NCBI RefSeq assembly: GCF_010078385.1
Contig: NZ_SIJC01000008.1
Location: 62,001-126,000 of the forward strand
Length of the DNA: 64,000 nucleotides
Source of the DNA: Chengkuizengella sediminis
GTDB lineage: Bacteria; Bacillota; Bacilli; Paenibacillales; KCTC-33759
Direction: 5' to 3'
This document shows, piece by piece, positions 17,239 to 25,254 of this stretch; within the stretch, counting starts at the first letter, position 1, and each line of letters begins with the position of its first letter. The notes under the pieces are model-generated. The model saw only the letters and a list, made by a program, of their open reading frames with translations. It was not told where the DNA came from and made no database searches. The translations under genes were made by a program, and so were the position numbers.

Positions 17239-18675
17239 ATGAACAGTAAAAATTGGATAGGAGGAGAATGGATTACGCCTAATGAAGGAACTTCAGTTGT
17301 GAAAAATCCTTCAAATCTCCAAGAAGAAGTTGGTGTGATTCACTTATCCGATGAATCACAAGTATTCCAGGCAGAACAGGCAGCCAAACAAACTTTTAAG
17401 CAATGGTCTAAACTTACTGCAGCAGCTCGAGGTGAACATTTGTATAAAATGGCTGCATCACTTGAAAAACATAGTGAAGAACTAGCTACTCTAGCAAGTT
17501 CTGAGATGGGTAAACCTATCACTGAAATGAAAGGTGAAGTAACCAGAGGAATTCATTTATTACGTTATTATGCTGGTGAAGGTGTACGCTCTGACGGAGA
17601 AATCATTCCTTCTAGTGATGTGAATGTATTACAATATTCACGCCGTACCCCACTGGGCGTAGTTGGTGTTATTACACCTTGGAACTTTCCTGTGGCGATA
17701 CCAATTTGGAAGTTTGCTCCCGCTTTGATATGTGGAAATACTGTCATTTGGAAACCTGCAGAAATTGCATCACTAACTGCAACTAAGATGGCAGAAATAT
17801 TTGAAGAAGCAGGTTTACCAGCAGGTGTATTAAACCTTGTTATTGGTAAAGGAAGAGTTATCGGAGAAACTTTATTAGAGAAAATTGAAATGAATGGGCT
17901 TAGTTTTACTGGGTCTACTGATACAGGAAGGAAAATAGCAGCTTTATGTGCAAGTAGGAATATTAAATATCAAACAGAAATGGGCGGGAAAAATGCTGCT
18001 ATTATTCTGAATGATGCTGATATAACTAAAACGATTCCAATGGTGATCAGTGGTGCATTTCGTTCATCTGGTCAAAAGTGTACAGCTACTAGTAGAATTA
18101 TTGTGGAAAAAGAGATTTATCCTGCTTTTATAGAACAGTTACAAAAGGCAGTTTCAGAAATTAAAATTGCAAATGCTCTAGATCCTACGGCTTATTTAGG
18201 TCCAGTTGCTTCTAAATCTCAATATGACATTGTGAATTCGTATACCGAAATGGCTCGTAGTCAAGCAGAAATCATAGCAGAATGTCAAACTTCCATCTCG
18301 GAAGAGGGATATTACATTAAACCTCTAATTGCATCTGGAGTACAGGCGAATCATTCTCTAGTACAAGAGGAAATATTCGGACCAGTGGCTGTGACTTTAC
18401 AAGCTGAAAACTTTGAAGATGCAATTGAACTATGCAACCAAACCATATTTGGTTTAAGTGCTTCTTTATTTACAACTGATTTATCTAAGGCACATCGTTT
18501 TTTAGATGAAGCAAATGCTGGAATGGTAAGAGTGAATCAGGAAACAGCCGGGGTAGAATACCAAGCTCCATTTGGTGGAATGAAACTTTCAAGCTCACAT
18601 ACTCGTGAGCAAGGTCAGGCTGCTTTAAGTTTTTATAGTGAAATTAAGACTTGCGCTATTAAACACACATTCTAA
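17239..18675 (+). CDS. NAD(P)-dependent 2-oxoglutarate semialdehyde dehydrogenase
   Basis: This 478-residue aldehyde dehydrogenase has the TPWNFPVAIPIWKFAPAL nucleotide-binding stretch, catalytic Glu247 in TEMGGKNA and nucleophile Cys281 in SSGQKCTATSR. In this operon it should oxidise 2-oxoglutarate semialdehyde to 2-oxoglutarate, the last step of hydroxyproline use. AAAGGAG lies before ATG 17239, 19 bp after the DapA-like gene, so co-translation in one operon is likely. The general ALDH assignment is certain. The substrate is inferred from context; succinate semialdehyde dehydrogenase is the nearest alternative. Confidence 0.9.
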   Translation: MNSKNWIGGEWITPNEGTSVVKNPSNLQEEVGVIHLSDESQVFQAEQAAKQTFKQWSKLTAAARGEHLYKMAASLEKHSEELATLASSEMGKPITEMKGEVTRGIHLLRYYAGEGVRSDGEIIPSSDVNVLQYSRRTPLGVVGVITPWNFPVAIPIWKFAPALICGNTVIWKPAEIASLTATKMAEIFEEAGLPAGVLNLVIGKGRVIGETLLEKIEMNGLSFTGSTDTGRKIAALCASRNIKYQTEMGGKNAAIILNDADITKTIPMVISGAFRSSGQKCTATSRIIVEKEIYPAFIEQLQKAVSEIKIANALDPTAYLGPVASKSQYDIVNSYTEMARSQAEIIAECQTSISEEGYYIKPLIASGVQANHSLVQEEIFGPVAVTLQAENFEDAIELCNQTIFGLSASLFTTDLSKAHRFLDEANAGMVRVNQETAGVEYQAPFGGMKLSSSHTREQGQAALSFYSEIKTCAIKHTF

Positions 18676-18725
18676 AAACAAATTTATTAGAGGTTGTTCA
18701 AAAAGTTTGAACTCGTACCTATTAT

Positions 18726-18776
18726 ATTAAGCGCAGGACACACCAACCTTATGGGTAAGGAACGAATGCGCTTAAT
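18726..18776 (+). other. Nested hairpin RNA element upstream of dehydrogenase genes
   Basis: ATTAAGCGCA (18726-18735) pairs perfectly with TGCGCTTAAT (18767-18776), enclosing a second hairpin CCTTA-TGGG-TAAGG (18747-18760). GTTGTTTTTAG follows, so it may act as an attenuator or partial terminator between the aldehyde dehydrogenase gene and the dehydrogenase subunit genes. Its higher G+C content and the preceding GGTTGTTCAAAAAGT suggest a dispersed intergenic repeat. No second copy is in this window. Confidence 0.55.
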
Positions 18777-18805
18777 GTTGTTTTTAGCGAATCAGGAGGA
18801 TCGTC

Positions 18806-19081
18806 ATGAGAGACCATAAAACAATCATATGTCGTTGTGAAGAAGTAACATTGGAACAATTAGTTCATACTGCAGAGTCATATCGGTGTTCCTCACGAGA
18901 GCTTAAACTGCGTACCAGAGCTGGCATGGGACAATGCGGAGGAAGGACATGTCGTGTTTTATTGGATACAATTGTCCAAAAGTGTGCAGATGATCGTACA
19001 CCGCATGATATACCCTTAGGATATCAAGCTCCAATACGTCCGATTACATTTTCATTAATGGGGGAAAAGGATCATGATTAA
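18806..19081 (+). CDS. BFD-like [2Fe-2S] subunit of D-hydroxyproline dehydrogenase
   Basis: The 91-residue protein carries a bacterioferritin-associated-ferredoxin-type cluster site: Cys9 and Cys11 (ICRCEE) with Cys44 and Cys49 (GMGQCGGRTC). In related opine/hydroxyproline/octopine dehydrogenases this domain forms the C-terminal end of the alpha subunit. Here it is a separate gene at the head of the cluster, overlapping the next gene by 8 bp. It probably relays electrons between flavins. AGGAGG precedes the ATG. Confidence 0.85.
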   Translation: MRDHKTIICRCEEVTLEQLVHTAESYRCSSRELKLRTRAGMGQCGGRTCRVLLDTIVQKCADDRTPHDIPLGYQAPIRPITFSLMGEKDHD

Positions 19082-19412
19082 TAGTAGAATTGTGAATCAC
19101 CCTATTCTTGGTCGTTTAAAAGAACGAGAAAAGGTTCATTTTACTTTTGATGATAATGAATTTATTGGCTATGAAGGGGAGACGATAGCAGCTGCCATGT
19201 TAGCAAATGGAGAACGTGTTTTACGCTGCCATGAGGAGACAGGGAGTTTACGTGGAATCTACTGTAATATTGGTCACTGTATGGAATGTCGTGTAAAGGT
19301 TGGCGAACAAAAATCAGTACGTGCTTGTCTAACTCTTGTAGAGGAAGGGATGAAAGTAAACTCTGGTAAAAAATTGCCAACACCATTTAAGAAAGGTGAG
19401 ACACTATGGTAG
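19074..19412 (+). CDS. [2Fe-2S] ferredoxin-like (gamma) subunit of D-hydroxyproline dehydrogenase
   Basis: The 112-residue HcnA-like protein has a plant-type ferredoxin fold: YEGETIAAAMLANGERVLR, then CNIGHCMEC and ACLT. Cys64, Cys69, Cys72 and Cys85 match the CX4CX2C..C ligand set. It overlaps both neighbours (8 bp upstream, 7 bp downstream), typical of tightly coupled subunits. It should pass electrons from the FAD subunits towards the respiratory chain. Confidence 0.88.
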   Translation: MINSRIVNHPILGRLKEREKVHFTFDDNEFIGYEGETIAAAMLANGERVLRCHEETGSLRGIYCNIGHCMECRVKVGEQKSVRACLTLVEEGMKVNSGKKLPTPFKKGETLW

Positions 19413-20617
19413 ATGTCATGATTGTAGGAGCTGGACCTGCTGGTTTATCTGCAGCTAACGTTTGTGCCAAAAATGGCTTAAAAGTAAAAGTTGTTGATGA
19501 GTTTATGAAAGCAGGTGGGCGATTACTTGGACAATTACATGAGGAACCTGACGGTACTTGGTGGAATGGCATTGAAGAAGCAAAAAAGCTATATCATAAA
19601 ACCCAAAGTTTAGATGTAGAAGTCAAATGTGGTGTTTCTGTTTACAATATTAAAAAACTGAAAAAAAGCTGGAAAGTTTATACTACAAAGGGGAACTTTC
19701 AAACGAAAGCTTTATTGTTAGCGACAGGTGCTGCTGAAACAGCTTTACCTGTACCAGGTTGGACTCTTCCAGGTGTGATGTCCATCGGAGCTGCTCAAGT
19801 GATGACAAATGTACATAGAGTCAGAGTTGGAAATCGAGGGGTTGTCGTAGGTATTAACATCTTGTCGGCCGCCATTACTAGGGAGTTGCAATTGGCAGGA
19901 ATTGAAGTTACCAGTATGTATCTACCTGGTAAAAATAGGGTCACTAGCGATCAAGCCATTCCATTATCAACGATGAAATCTATGTTAAAAGTTGCTTCTT
20001 TAGCTCCTTCAAAATTAATCCGTTTTGGTAGTTATTTTATGAAATTTGAATCGCTTCAATCCTTAGCAGTTAAATTTTATCCTAATAGTGGGATGAAGGT
20101 TTGGGGAATGCCAGTCCATTTACGAAAAGCAGTGATTGAAATTGTAGGTGATAAGCAGGTAGAAGGTGTTCGTGTAGCGCAAGTGGATGTGAATGGAGAG
20201 CCTATTTTATCCAAGGAAGAATTTGTACCCGCTGATTTTGTTTGCATAGCTGGAGGATTATATCCTCTTGTAGAGTTAGCTGCAGTATCTGGTTGTCCCT
20301 TTCAATATGTTCCTGAATTAGGCGGTCATGTACCTGTTCATAATGAAAAGATGAAAACTCCATTAGAGGGTTTATATGTTGCAGGAAACATTACTGGTAT
20401 AGAAAGCGCGAAAGTAGCCATGAAACAAGGTACAGTGGCTGGCTATTCAGTGGTACAAGATTTGTCAAATAAAAAAGAAACGATTGAAATTCAATTAAAG
20501 CAAGCTATGCAAACAGTTGAACATACTCGTGATCAAGCGACGATTCAATTTCATCCTGATATACGTAGTGGTCGTAAGAAAGTGTATATGTCTTTTAATA
20601 ATATTAAAAAAGCTTAA
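19406..20617 (+). CDS. FAD/NAD(P)-binding (alpha, HcnB-like) subunit of D-hydroxyproline dehydrogenase
   Basis: The 403-residue pyridine-nucleotide-disulphide-type flavoprotein has FAD motif IVGAGPAGLSA at the N terminus, ATGAAETALPVPGWTLPGVMS in the middle and the C-terminal YVAGNITGIESAKVAMKQG motif. It is shorter than HcnB or LhpB-type alpha subunits, because the terminal [2Fe-2S] domain is encoded separately at 18806. Together with the 19074 and 20671 products it should form the membrane-linked dehydrogenase that oxidises cis-4-hydroxy-D-proline. Confidence 0.87.
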   Translation: MVDVMIVGAGPAGLSAANVCAKNGLKVKVVDEFMKAGGRLLGQLHEEPDGTWWNGIEEAKKLYHKTQSLDVEVKCGVSVYNIKKLKKSWKVYTTKGNFQTKALLLATGAAETALPVPGWTLPGVMSIGAAQVMTNVHRVRVGNRGVVVGINILSAAITRELQLAGIEVTSMYLPGKNRVTSDQAIPLSTMKSMLKVASLAPSKLIRFGSYFMKFESLQSLAVKFYPNSGMKVWGMPVHLRKAVIEIVGDKQVEGVRVAQVDVNGEPILSKEEFVPADFVCIAGGLYPLVELAAVSGCPFQYVPELGGHVPVHNEKMKTPLEGLYVAGNITGIESAKVAMKQGTVAGYSVVQDLSNKKETIEIQLKQAMQTVEHTRDQATIQFHPDIRSGRKKVYMSFNNIKKA

Positions 20618-20670
20618 GCCTCACTTCATACAGTGGTAAAAGGGTTTAAATATGAAAAAGAGGGATTTCT

Positions 20671-21861
20671 ATGGATAGTAGAAATACAGAGGTGTTAATC
20701 ATTGGTGGTGGTGTAATAGGTGCAGCAACTGCCTATTATGTTGCAAAAAGTGGAATGGAAGTTACCGTCATTGACAAAGGTGATATTGCTTGTGGTACCT
20801 CCTCACGTTGTGATGGCAATATTCTAGCCATTGATAAAGAACCTGGATTTGATAGTCAGATGTCTCTAGTAAGCCAAAAGTTAGTTGACCAATTAAGCAA
20901 AGAACTTGATCTGCAATTTGAATACAGAGCACCTGGGAGTATTTTAGTTTGTGAAAGTGAAGATGAGATGATAGCTGCAAAGAGTTGGGTGGATAGGCAG
21001 AAAAAAGCAGGTCTTTCTTTTAAAATGTTAGATCGAAGTGATATCAAACAAGAATCTCCATATTTTGCTGATGATCTATTGGGTGGACTTGAATGTGAAA
21101 CTGACTCAACTATTAATCCTTATTTGTTTACCTATTCTTTGTTTCACGGAGCTATGAAATATGGAGCAAAGGTGAAACTTAGATGTGAAATAAAAGGAAT
21201 GACTAGGGATTCAGAAACCGGCTTATTTAAAGTGAACACGGATAACGGTGAATTTATTGCAAGAAAAGTTGTTAATGCAGGTGGGGTTTGGGCGCCGTAC
21301 CTTGGAAGTATGCTTGATTTAGAAATCCCTATTAAACCAAGAAAAGGTCATATCATAGTTGCTTCACGTGATATGCCTGTAGGGTTGAGAAAAGTAATGG
21401 AATTTGGATATTTAATGTCTAAATTCGGAAAAGAAAGAACAGTTGATGAGGAAACAGATAAATATGGAGTTGCACTTGTCTTCGAACCGACTGAAAGTCA
21501 GAATTTTTTAATCGGAAGTAGTCGAGAATTTGTAGGTTTCAATACGAAGGTAGACATGGACGTTGTGAATTGCATTGCTCATAGAACCATACGTTTTTAT
21601 CCTAAAATAGCTGATTTCCTACTTATCCGTACGTATGCTGGATTAAGACCATGGACACCTGATCATTTACCCATTGTTTCCCCTGTAGAGAAAATTCCAA
21701 ATTATTATATTGCTGCAGGTCATGAAGGAGACGGCATTAGTTTAGCAGCGATTACGGGGAAATTAATGACAGAATTATTACATGAACAAAGTGATACTAT
21801 CATTCCTACCGACCCTATTCGTTTTAGTAGATTTCAAAATGTGTCCGAGATTCTAACTTAA
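20671..21861 (+). CDS. FAD-dependent amino acid oxidoreductase (beta, DadA/HcnC-like) subunit
   Basis: The 396-residue DAO-family flavoprotein has IIGGGVIGAATAYYVAKSG at residues about 6-24 and the C-terminal GLRPWTPDHLPIVSP.. YIAAGHEGDGISLAAITG segment that completes the FAD site. It is the likely substrate-oxidising subunit acting on cis-4-hydroxy-D-proline, giving pyrroline-4-hydroxy-2-carboxylate. It lies 53 bp after the alpha gene and 12 bp before the epimerase gene. Sarcosine, glycine or D-amino acid oxidation are alternatives for the family in general, but context favours hydroxyproline. Confidence 0.88.
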   Translation: MDSRNTEVLIIGGGVIGAATAYYVAKSGMEVTVIDKGDIACGTSSRCDGNILAIDKEPGFDSQMSLVSQKLVDQLSKELDLQFEYRAPGSILVCESEDEMIAAKSWVDRQKKAGLSFKMLDRSDIKQESPYFADDLLGGLECETDSTINPYLFTYSLFHGAMKYGAKVKLRCEIKGMTRDSETGLFKVNTDNGEFIARKVVNAGGVWAPYLGSMLDLEIPIKPRKGHIIVASRDMPVGLRKVMEFGYLMSKFGKERTVDEETDKYGVALVFEPTESQNFLIGSSREFVGFNTKVDMDVVNCIAHRTIRFYPKIADFLLIRTYAGLRPWTPDHLPIVSPVEKIPNYYIAAGHEGDGISLAAITGKLMTELLHEQSDTIIPTDPIRFSRFQNVSEILT

Positions 21862-21873
21862 GAGGGTGTATTT

Positions 21874-22896
21874 ATGAAAAGTAATAAGATGTTTAGAACG
21901 ATAGATACGCATACTGGCGGAAATCCAACTCGAACTGTCATCAGCGGACTTCCAAAATTGATTGGGAAAACAATGTCAGATAAAATGTTGCAAATGAAAG
22001 AAGAGTATGATTGGATTAGAAAGTTGTTGATGTTTGAGCCTAGAGGTCACGATGTGATGTCTGGAGTATTACTCGTCGAACCATGCCATCCCGATGCAGA
22101 CCTAGGTGTTATTTATATTGAGACTGGTGGTTACTTACCAATGTGCGGTCACGATACGATCGGATTTTGTACGGCTATGATTGAATCTGGAATGGTGGAA
22201 GTTGTTGAACCTATAACGACGTTAACGCTAGATACACCTGCAGGGTTGGTGAAAACGGAAATACTAGTTAAAAACGGAAAAGCAAAGGAAGTATCCTTTC
22301 TTAATATAGATTCATTTTTGTATAAAAGTGTTAAGATTTACGTGGAAGGAATAGGGAGCATATCATGTGATATTGCTTATGGAGGAAATTTTTATGCGAT
22401 TACTGATGCCAGGAAGCTTGGTCTTGATTTAATCCCTTCTAATTCAGCGGAAATTATAGAAACAGCAATTAAAATTCGAAAAGAAATCAATCAAACAGTT
22501 GAAGTAGTTCATCCTCAATACCCTTTTATTCATGGATGTACTCATGTGGAGTTTTTTACAGATCCATCCCATAACGATGCTCATGTGAAAAATACTGTTG
22601 TAGTACCTCCTGGAGGAATTGATCGCTCACCATGTGGAACAGGAACTTCTGCAAAACTAGCAACTTTATTTGCAAATGATCAAATTAAAATGGAAGAAGA
22701 GTTCGTACATGAGAGTATTGTGGGCACATTGTTTAAAGCAAAAGTTAAAGAAAAAACTCAAGTTGGAAGACGACCCGCAGTTGTCACAGAAATAACAGGA
22801 TCTGCATGGGTCATGGGATTTCATACCTTTTTCAGTCATGATGAGGATGAGTTGAATGAAGGATTTTTACTCATTCCCCCTGCTGATGATCATTAA
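21874..22896 (+). CDS. 4-Hydroxyproline 2-epimerase (proline racemase family)
   Basis: The 340-residue protein has both catalytic cysteines of the family: Cys91 in MCGHDTIGF and Cys254 in DRSPCGTGTSA, with the N-terminal IDTHTGGNPTR motif. It should interconvert trans-4-hydroxy-L-proline and cis-4-hydroxy-D-proline without cofactor, feeding the FAD dehydrogenase encoded directly upstream. Proline racemase is the main alternative from sequence alone, but the pathway neighbours favour hydroxyproline. The ATG follows GAGGGTG and the next gene begins 20 bp later. Confidence 0.9.
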   Translation: MKSNKMFRTIDTHTGGNPTRTVISGLPKLIGKTMSDKMLQMKEEYDWIRKLLMFEPRGHDVMSGVLLVEPCHPDADLGVIYIETGGYLPMCGHDTIGFCTAMIESGMVEVVEPITTLTLDTPAGLVKTEILVKNGKAKEVSFLNIDSFLYKSVKIYVEGIGSISCDIAYGGNFYAITDARKLGLDLIPSNSAEIIETAIKIRKEINQTVEVVHPQYPFIHGCTHVEFFTDPSHNDAHVKNTVVVPPGGIDRSPCGTGTSAKLATLFANDQIKMEEEFVHESIVGTLFKAKVKEKTQVGRRPAVVTEITGSAWVMGFHTFFSHDEDELNEGFLLIPPADDH

Positions 22897-22916
22897 TAGA
22901 TTGGAGTGGATGAGTT

Positions 22917-23903
22917 ATGGAAATGGTAAAACATTTTACGACGACAGATCTGCATGCGGCTGGTGAACCTCTTAGGGTAATTACGGCGGGAATCCCTTAT
23001 ATAATGGGGAGCACTATGAAGGAGAAACAAGTCTATTTCAATGAACATTTTGATTATGTAAAAAAGATCTTACTTAGTGAACCTCGAGGTCACCTTAATA
23101 TGAAGGGATGCATCATTACTCCTCCAATATATGAGGAATCAAATTTTGGTGTTTTATTTATAAATCATGATGAAGATCACTCTTTTTGCAGTCATAGTAT
23201 TATAGCAGTTATTACATACATGTTAGAAACGGGAATGGTAAAATTAAACGAAGAAAAACAAGTGATTATAGATACTCCTTCTGGAAAAGTAATTACATAC
23301 CCGGTTTGTAAAGGTTCGCAAGTTACAGAAGTTTCTTTTGATCATTTACCAGCTTACGTTTACAAACATAACATTGCAATTCATTCAATTGGAAAAGGAC
23401 TTACAGCAGATCTGGTGTTTAGTGATTTCTTTTACGTGATGATAAATGCAGAAGAGTTAGGTATACAAGTTGTCATTGATCAACTCCCTGAGCTTAATAA
23501 ATGGAGTCAAATCATAAAAAAAGAGATTGAAGAACTTGATCTGATAAAAGAAAAGAATCAAAGTATAAAAGGAATAGTTTTCTCAGAAACACCTAATCAT
23601 TCAGAATCAAATTTACGCTTTGTTACAATATTTGAAAATGGACAAATTGATCGTTCTCCCTATGGAGCTGGAGTTGGCGCGCAATTGGCACAGCTTCATC
23701 ATAAAGGAGAACTAGAAACAGATGAACGTATTATTTTGGAAAGTATTATAGGTGTTAGAACCCATTGCAAAATATCTATCAACCGTAAAACGATGACGAA
23801 ATCTATCGTTCCTCATATTAGCGGAAGAGCATTTATTACTGGTATGCATCAATTTGTTGTAGATCCATCAGATCCTTTATTTGAAGGGTTTTTATTAAAG
23901 TAG
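22917..23903 (+). CDS. Divergent proline-racemase-family protein with altered active site
   Basis: The 328-residue paralogue of the preceding protein is closer in pattern to trans-3-hydroxy-L-proline dehydratases (DLHAAGEPLRV, GVLFIN..., LETGMV, QLAQLHHKGEL). The first catalytic region reads FCSHS (Cys91) instead of MCGHG. The second, normally SPCGTG (epimerases) or SPTGTG (dehydratases), reads SPYGAG with Tyr249. That replaces the second acid/base residue with a bulky aromatic. It may be a dehydratase with altered chemistry, a binding protein or a decaying duplicate, although the frame is intact and coupled to the operon (20-bp gap). Confidence 0.8.
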   Translation: MEMVKHFTTTDLHAAGEPLRVITAGIPYIMGSTMKEKQVYFNEHFDYVKKILLSEPRGHLNMKGCIITPPIYEESNFGVLFINHDEDHSFCSHSIIAVITYMLETGMVKLNEEKQVIIDTPSGKVITYPVCKGSQVTEVSFDHLPAYVYKHNIAIHSIGKGLTADLVFSDFFYVMINAEELGIQVVIDQLPELNKWSQIIKKEIEELDLIKEKNQSIKGIVFSETPNHSESNLRFVTIFENGQIDRSPYGAGVGAQLAQLHHKGELETDERIILESIIGVRTHCKISINRKTMTKSIVPHISGRAFITGMHQFVVDPSDPLFEGFLLK

Positions 23904-24055
23904 ATTTTGTTCAATTTAATACAAAATTTTATAAGTTTACTATATTAAATCATGTAGTAGGCTTTTTATTATGAATTAAATGATTGACTTTTGATTCTTA
24001 TTGCGGTTATAGTGATTTTGGGAGATGTTCATTACTAACATTAGGGGGAAGATTT

Positions 24056-24973
24056 GTGGTTAGTAAAAAAACAAAAAAAGCGAGGATGAACCTACTATCA
24101 TTTTTGAATAAAAACATAACCAAAGCACGGATCATAAAAACATTTATTGTTATTATAGGAGCATTTTTTAATGCAATTGCTTTTAATTTTTTTTTAATAC
24201 CTGCTGATGTTTATTCTAGTGGTTTTGCAGGACTAGCTCAGCTTACATCCAGTGTTTTTGAAGATTTTACTCCAATTAATATCTCTACAGGTATCGTTCT
24301 ATTTTTATTAAATATTCCAATCGCAATTCTTGGATGGAGATATTTAGGGAAATCATTTACTTTGTATAGTTTTTTCAGTGTTATATTATTAGCCTTGTTC
24401 ATGGAATTAATTCCTGTTAAAGCTGTAGCTGAGAATGATATTTTATTAAATGCAGTTTTCGGGGGTGTCATGTCTGCAATAGGTGTTGGATTAACACTAA
24501 AGTGGGGTGCTTCTACTGGAGGGATGGATGTCATTGTTATGATCCTGTCTAGAATGAAGGATCGACCTGCAGGGACATATTATTTAATATTAAATGGTGT
24601 TATTATAACAGCTGCAGGAGCTTTGTATGGATGGCAAAACGCACTTTATACATTAGTTGCTTTATATGCTGCAACACGTGTAATTGATGCAATACATACA
24701 CGCCATATTAAATTAACAGCAATGATTATTACATCAAAACCTGACCAATTAGAAGTAGCGATTCGAGAAAAACTATCAAGAGGAATTACGAAACTTCCAG
24801 CAAAAGGTTCATATTCTCAAGAGGATAAAGAAATGTTATTAATTGTGATTACTCGTTATGAATTATTTGACTTAAAGAAAGTCTTGAGTGAAACAGATTC
24901 AAATGCTTTTACTAATATCGTACAAACGACAGGGATTTTTGGATTTTTCCGAAAGGAATCCAGATTGAGTTAA
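24056..24973 (+). CDS. YitT-family integral membrane protein
   Basis: The protein of about 305 residues has five or six hydrophobic segments in its first two thirds. Typical YitT phrases are present: NFFLIPADVYSSGFAGLAQL, GASTGGMDVIVMIL and GTYYLILNG. A cytoplasmic C-terminal DUF2179 domain (IITSKPDQLEVAIREKLSRGITKLPAKGSYS) follows. The open frame begins at 23984, but GTG 24056 behind AGGGGGAAG gives a better start. Substrate and role are unknown for the family; transport is suspected. Confidence 0.87.
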   Translation: MVSKKTKKARMNLLSFLNKNITKARIIKTFIVIIGAFFNAIAFNFFLIPADVYSSGFAGLAQLTSSVFEDFTPINISTGIVLFLLNIPIAILGWRYLGKSFTLYSFFSVILLALFMELIPVKAVAENDILLNAVFGGVMSAIGVGLTLKWGASTGGMDVIVMILSRMKDRPAGTYYLILNGVIITAAGALYGWQNALYTLVALYAATRVIDAIHTRHIKLTAMIITSKPDQLEVAIREKLSRGITKLPAKGSYSQEDKEMLLIVITRYELFDLKKVLSETDSNAFTNIVQTTGIFGFFRKESRLS

Positions 24974-24983
24974 AAGAAAATTA

Positions 24984-25010
24984 GTATCTAGATACAAAAA
25001 AATGTATAAT
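24984..25010 (+). promoter_or_regulatory. Palindrome and -10 box before the desaturase gene
   Basis: GTATCTAGATAC (24984-24995) is a perfect 12-bp palindrome. TATAAT at 25005-25010 is an ideal -10 box, but the -35 position is poor, as expected for an activated promoter. The ATG follows 245 bp later; the leader carries an AACACAA/TTGTGTT hairpin near 25135-25160. In B. subtilis des is switched on by DesR in the cold; whether this palindrome plays that part is a guess. Confidence 0.35.
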
Positions 25011-25254
25011 AGATATGTTGTGGTTAAAAACTGACTTCTTTTCCTATTTTCATAGAGTAATATTATTTTACTCTCAAGATTTAAACAATTTGAAGTGGAA
25101 ACTCTTTATTTATCGTCTAAAATCATATAATAAAAAACACAAAACAGAGAGCCTTGTGTTTACTGGGATTTTAAATTTTATTGCATATTGCAATATCCAG
25201 TATTCTACATTATTTACTATTAATTATTAACTTTAAATTGTTTAGGAGGAAAAC

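Noticed and set aside
18690-18730. Insertion sequence end at GGTTGTTCAAAAAGTTTG
   Set aside because: No transposase gene, partner end or target duplication is found around it; noted only as a possible dispersed repeat.
25015-25230. 71-codon open frame before the desaturase gene
   Set aside because: Its codon use and residues look random, it has no ribosome binding site, and it overlaps a hairpin and promoter-like leader sequence.
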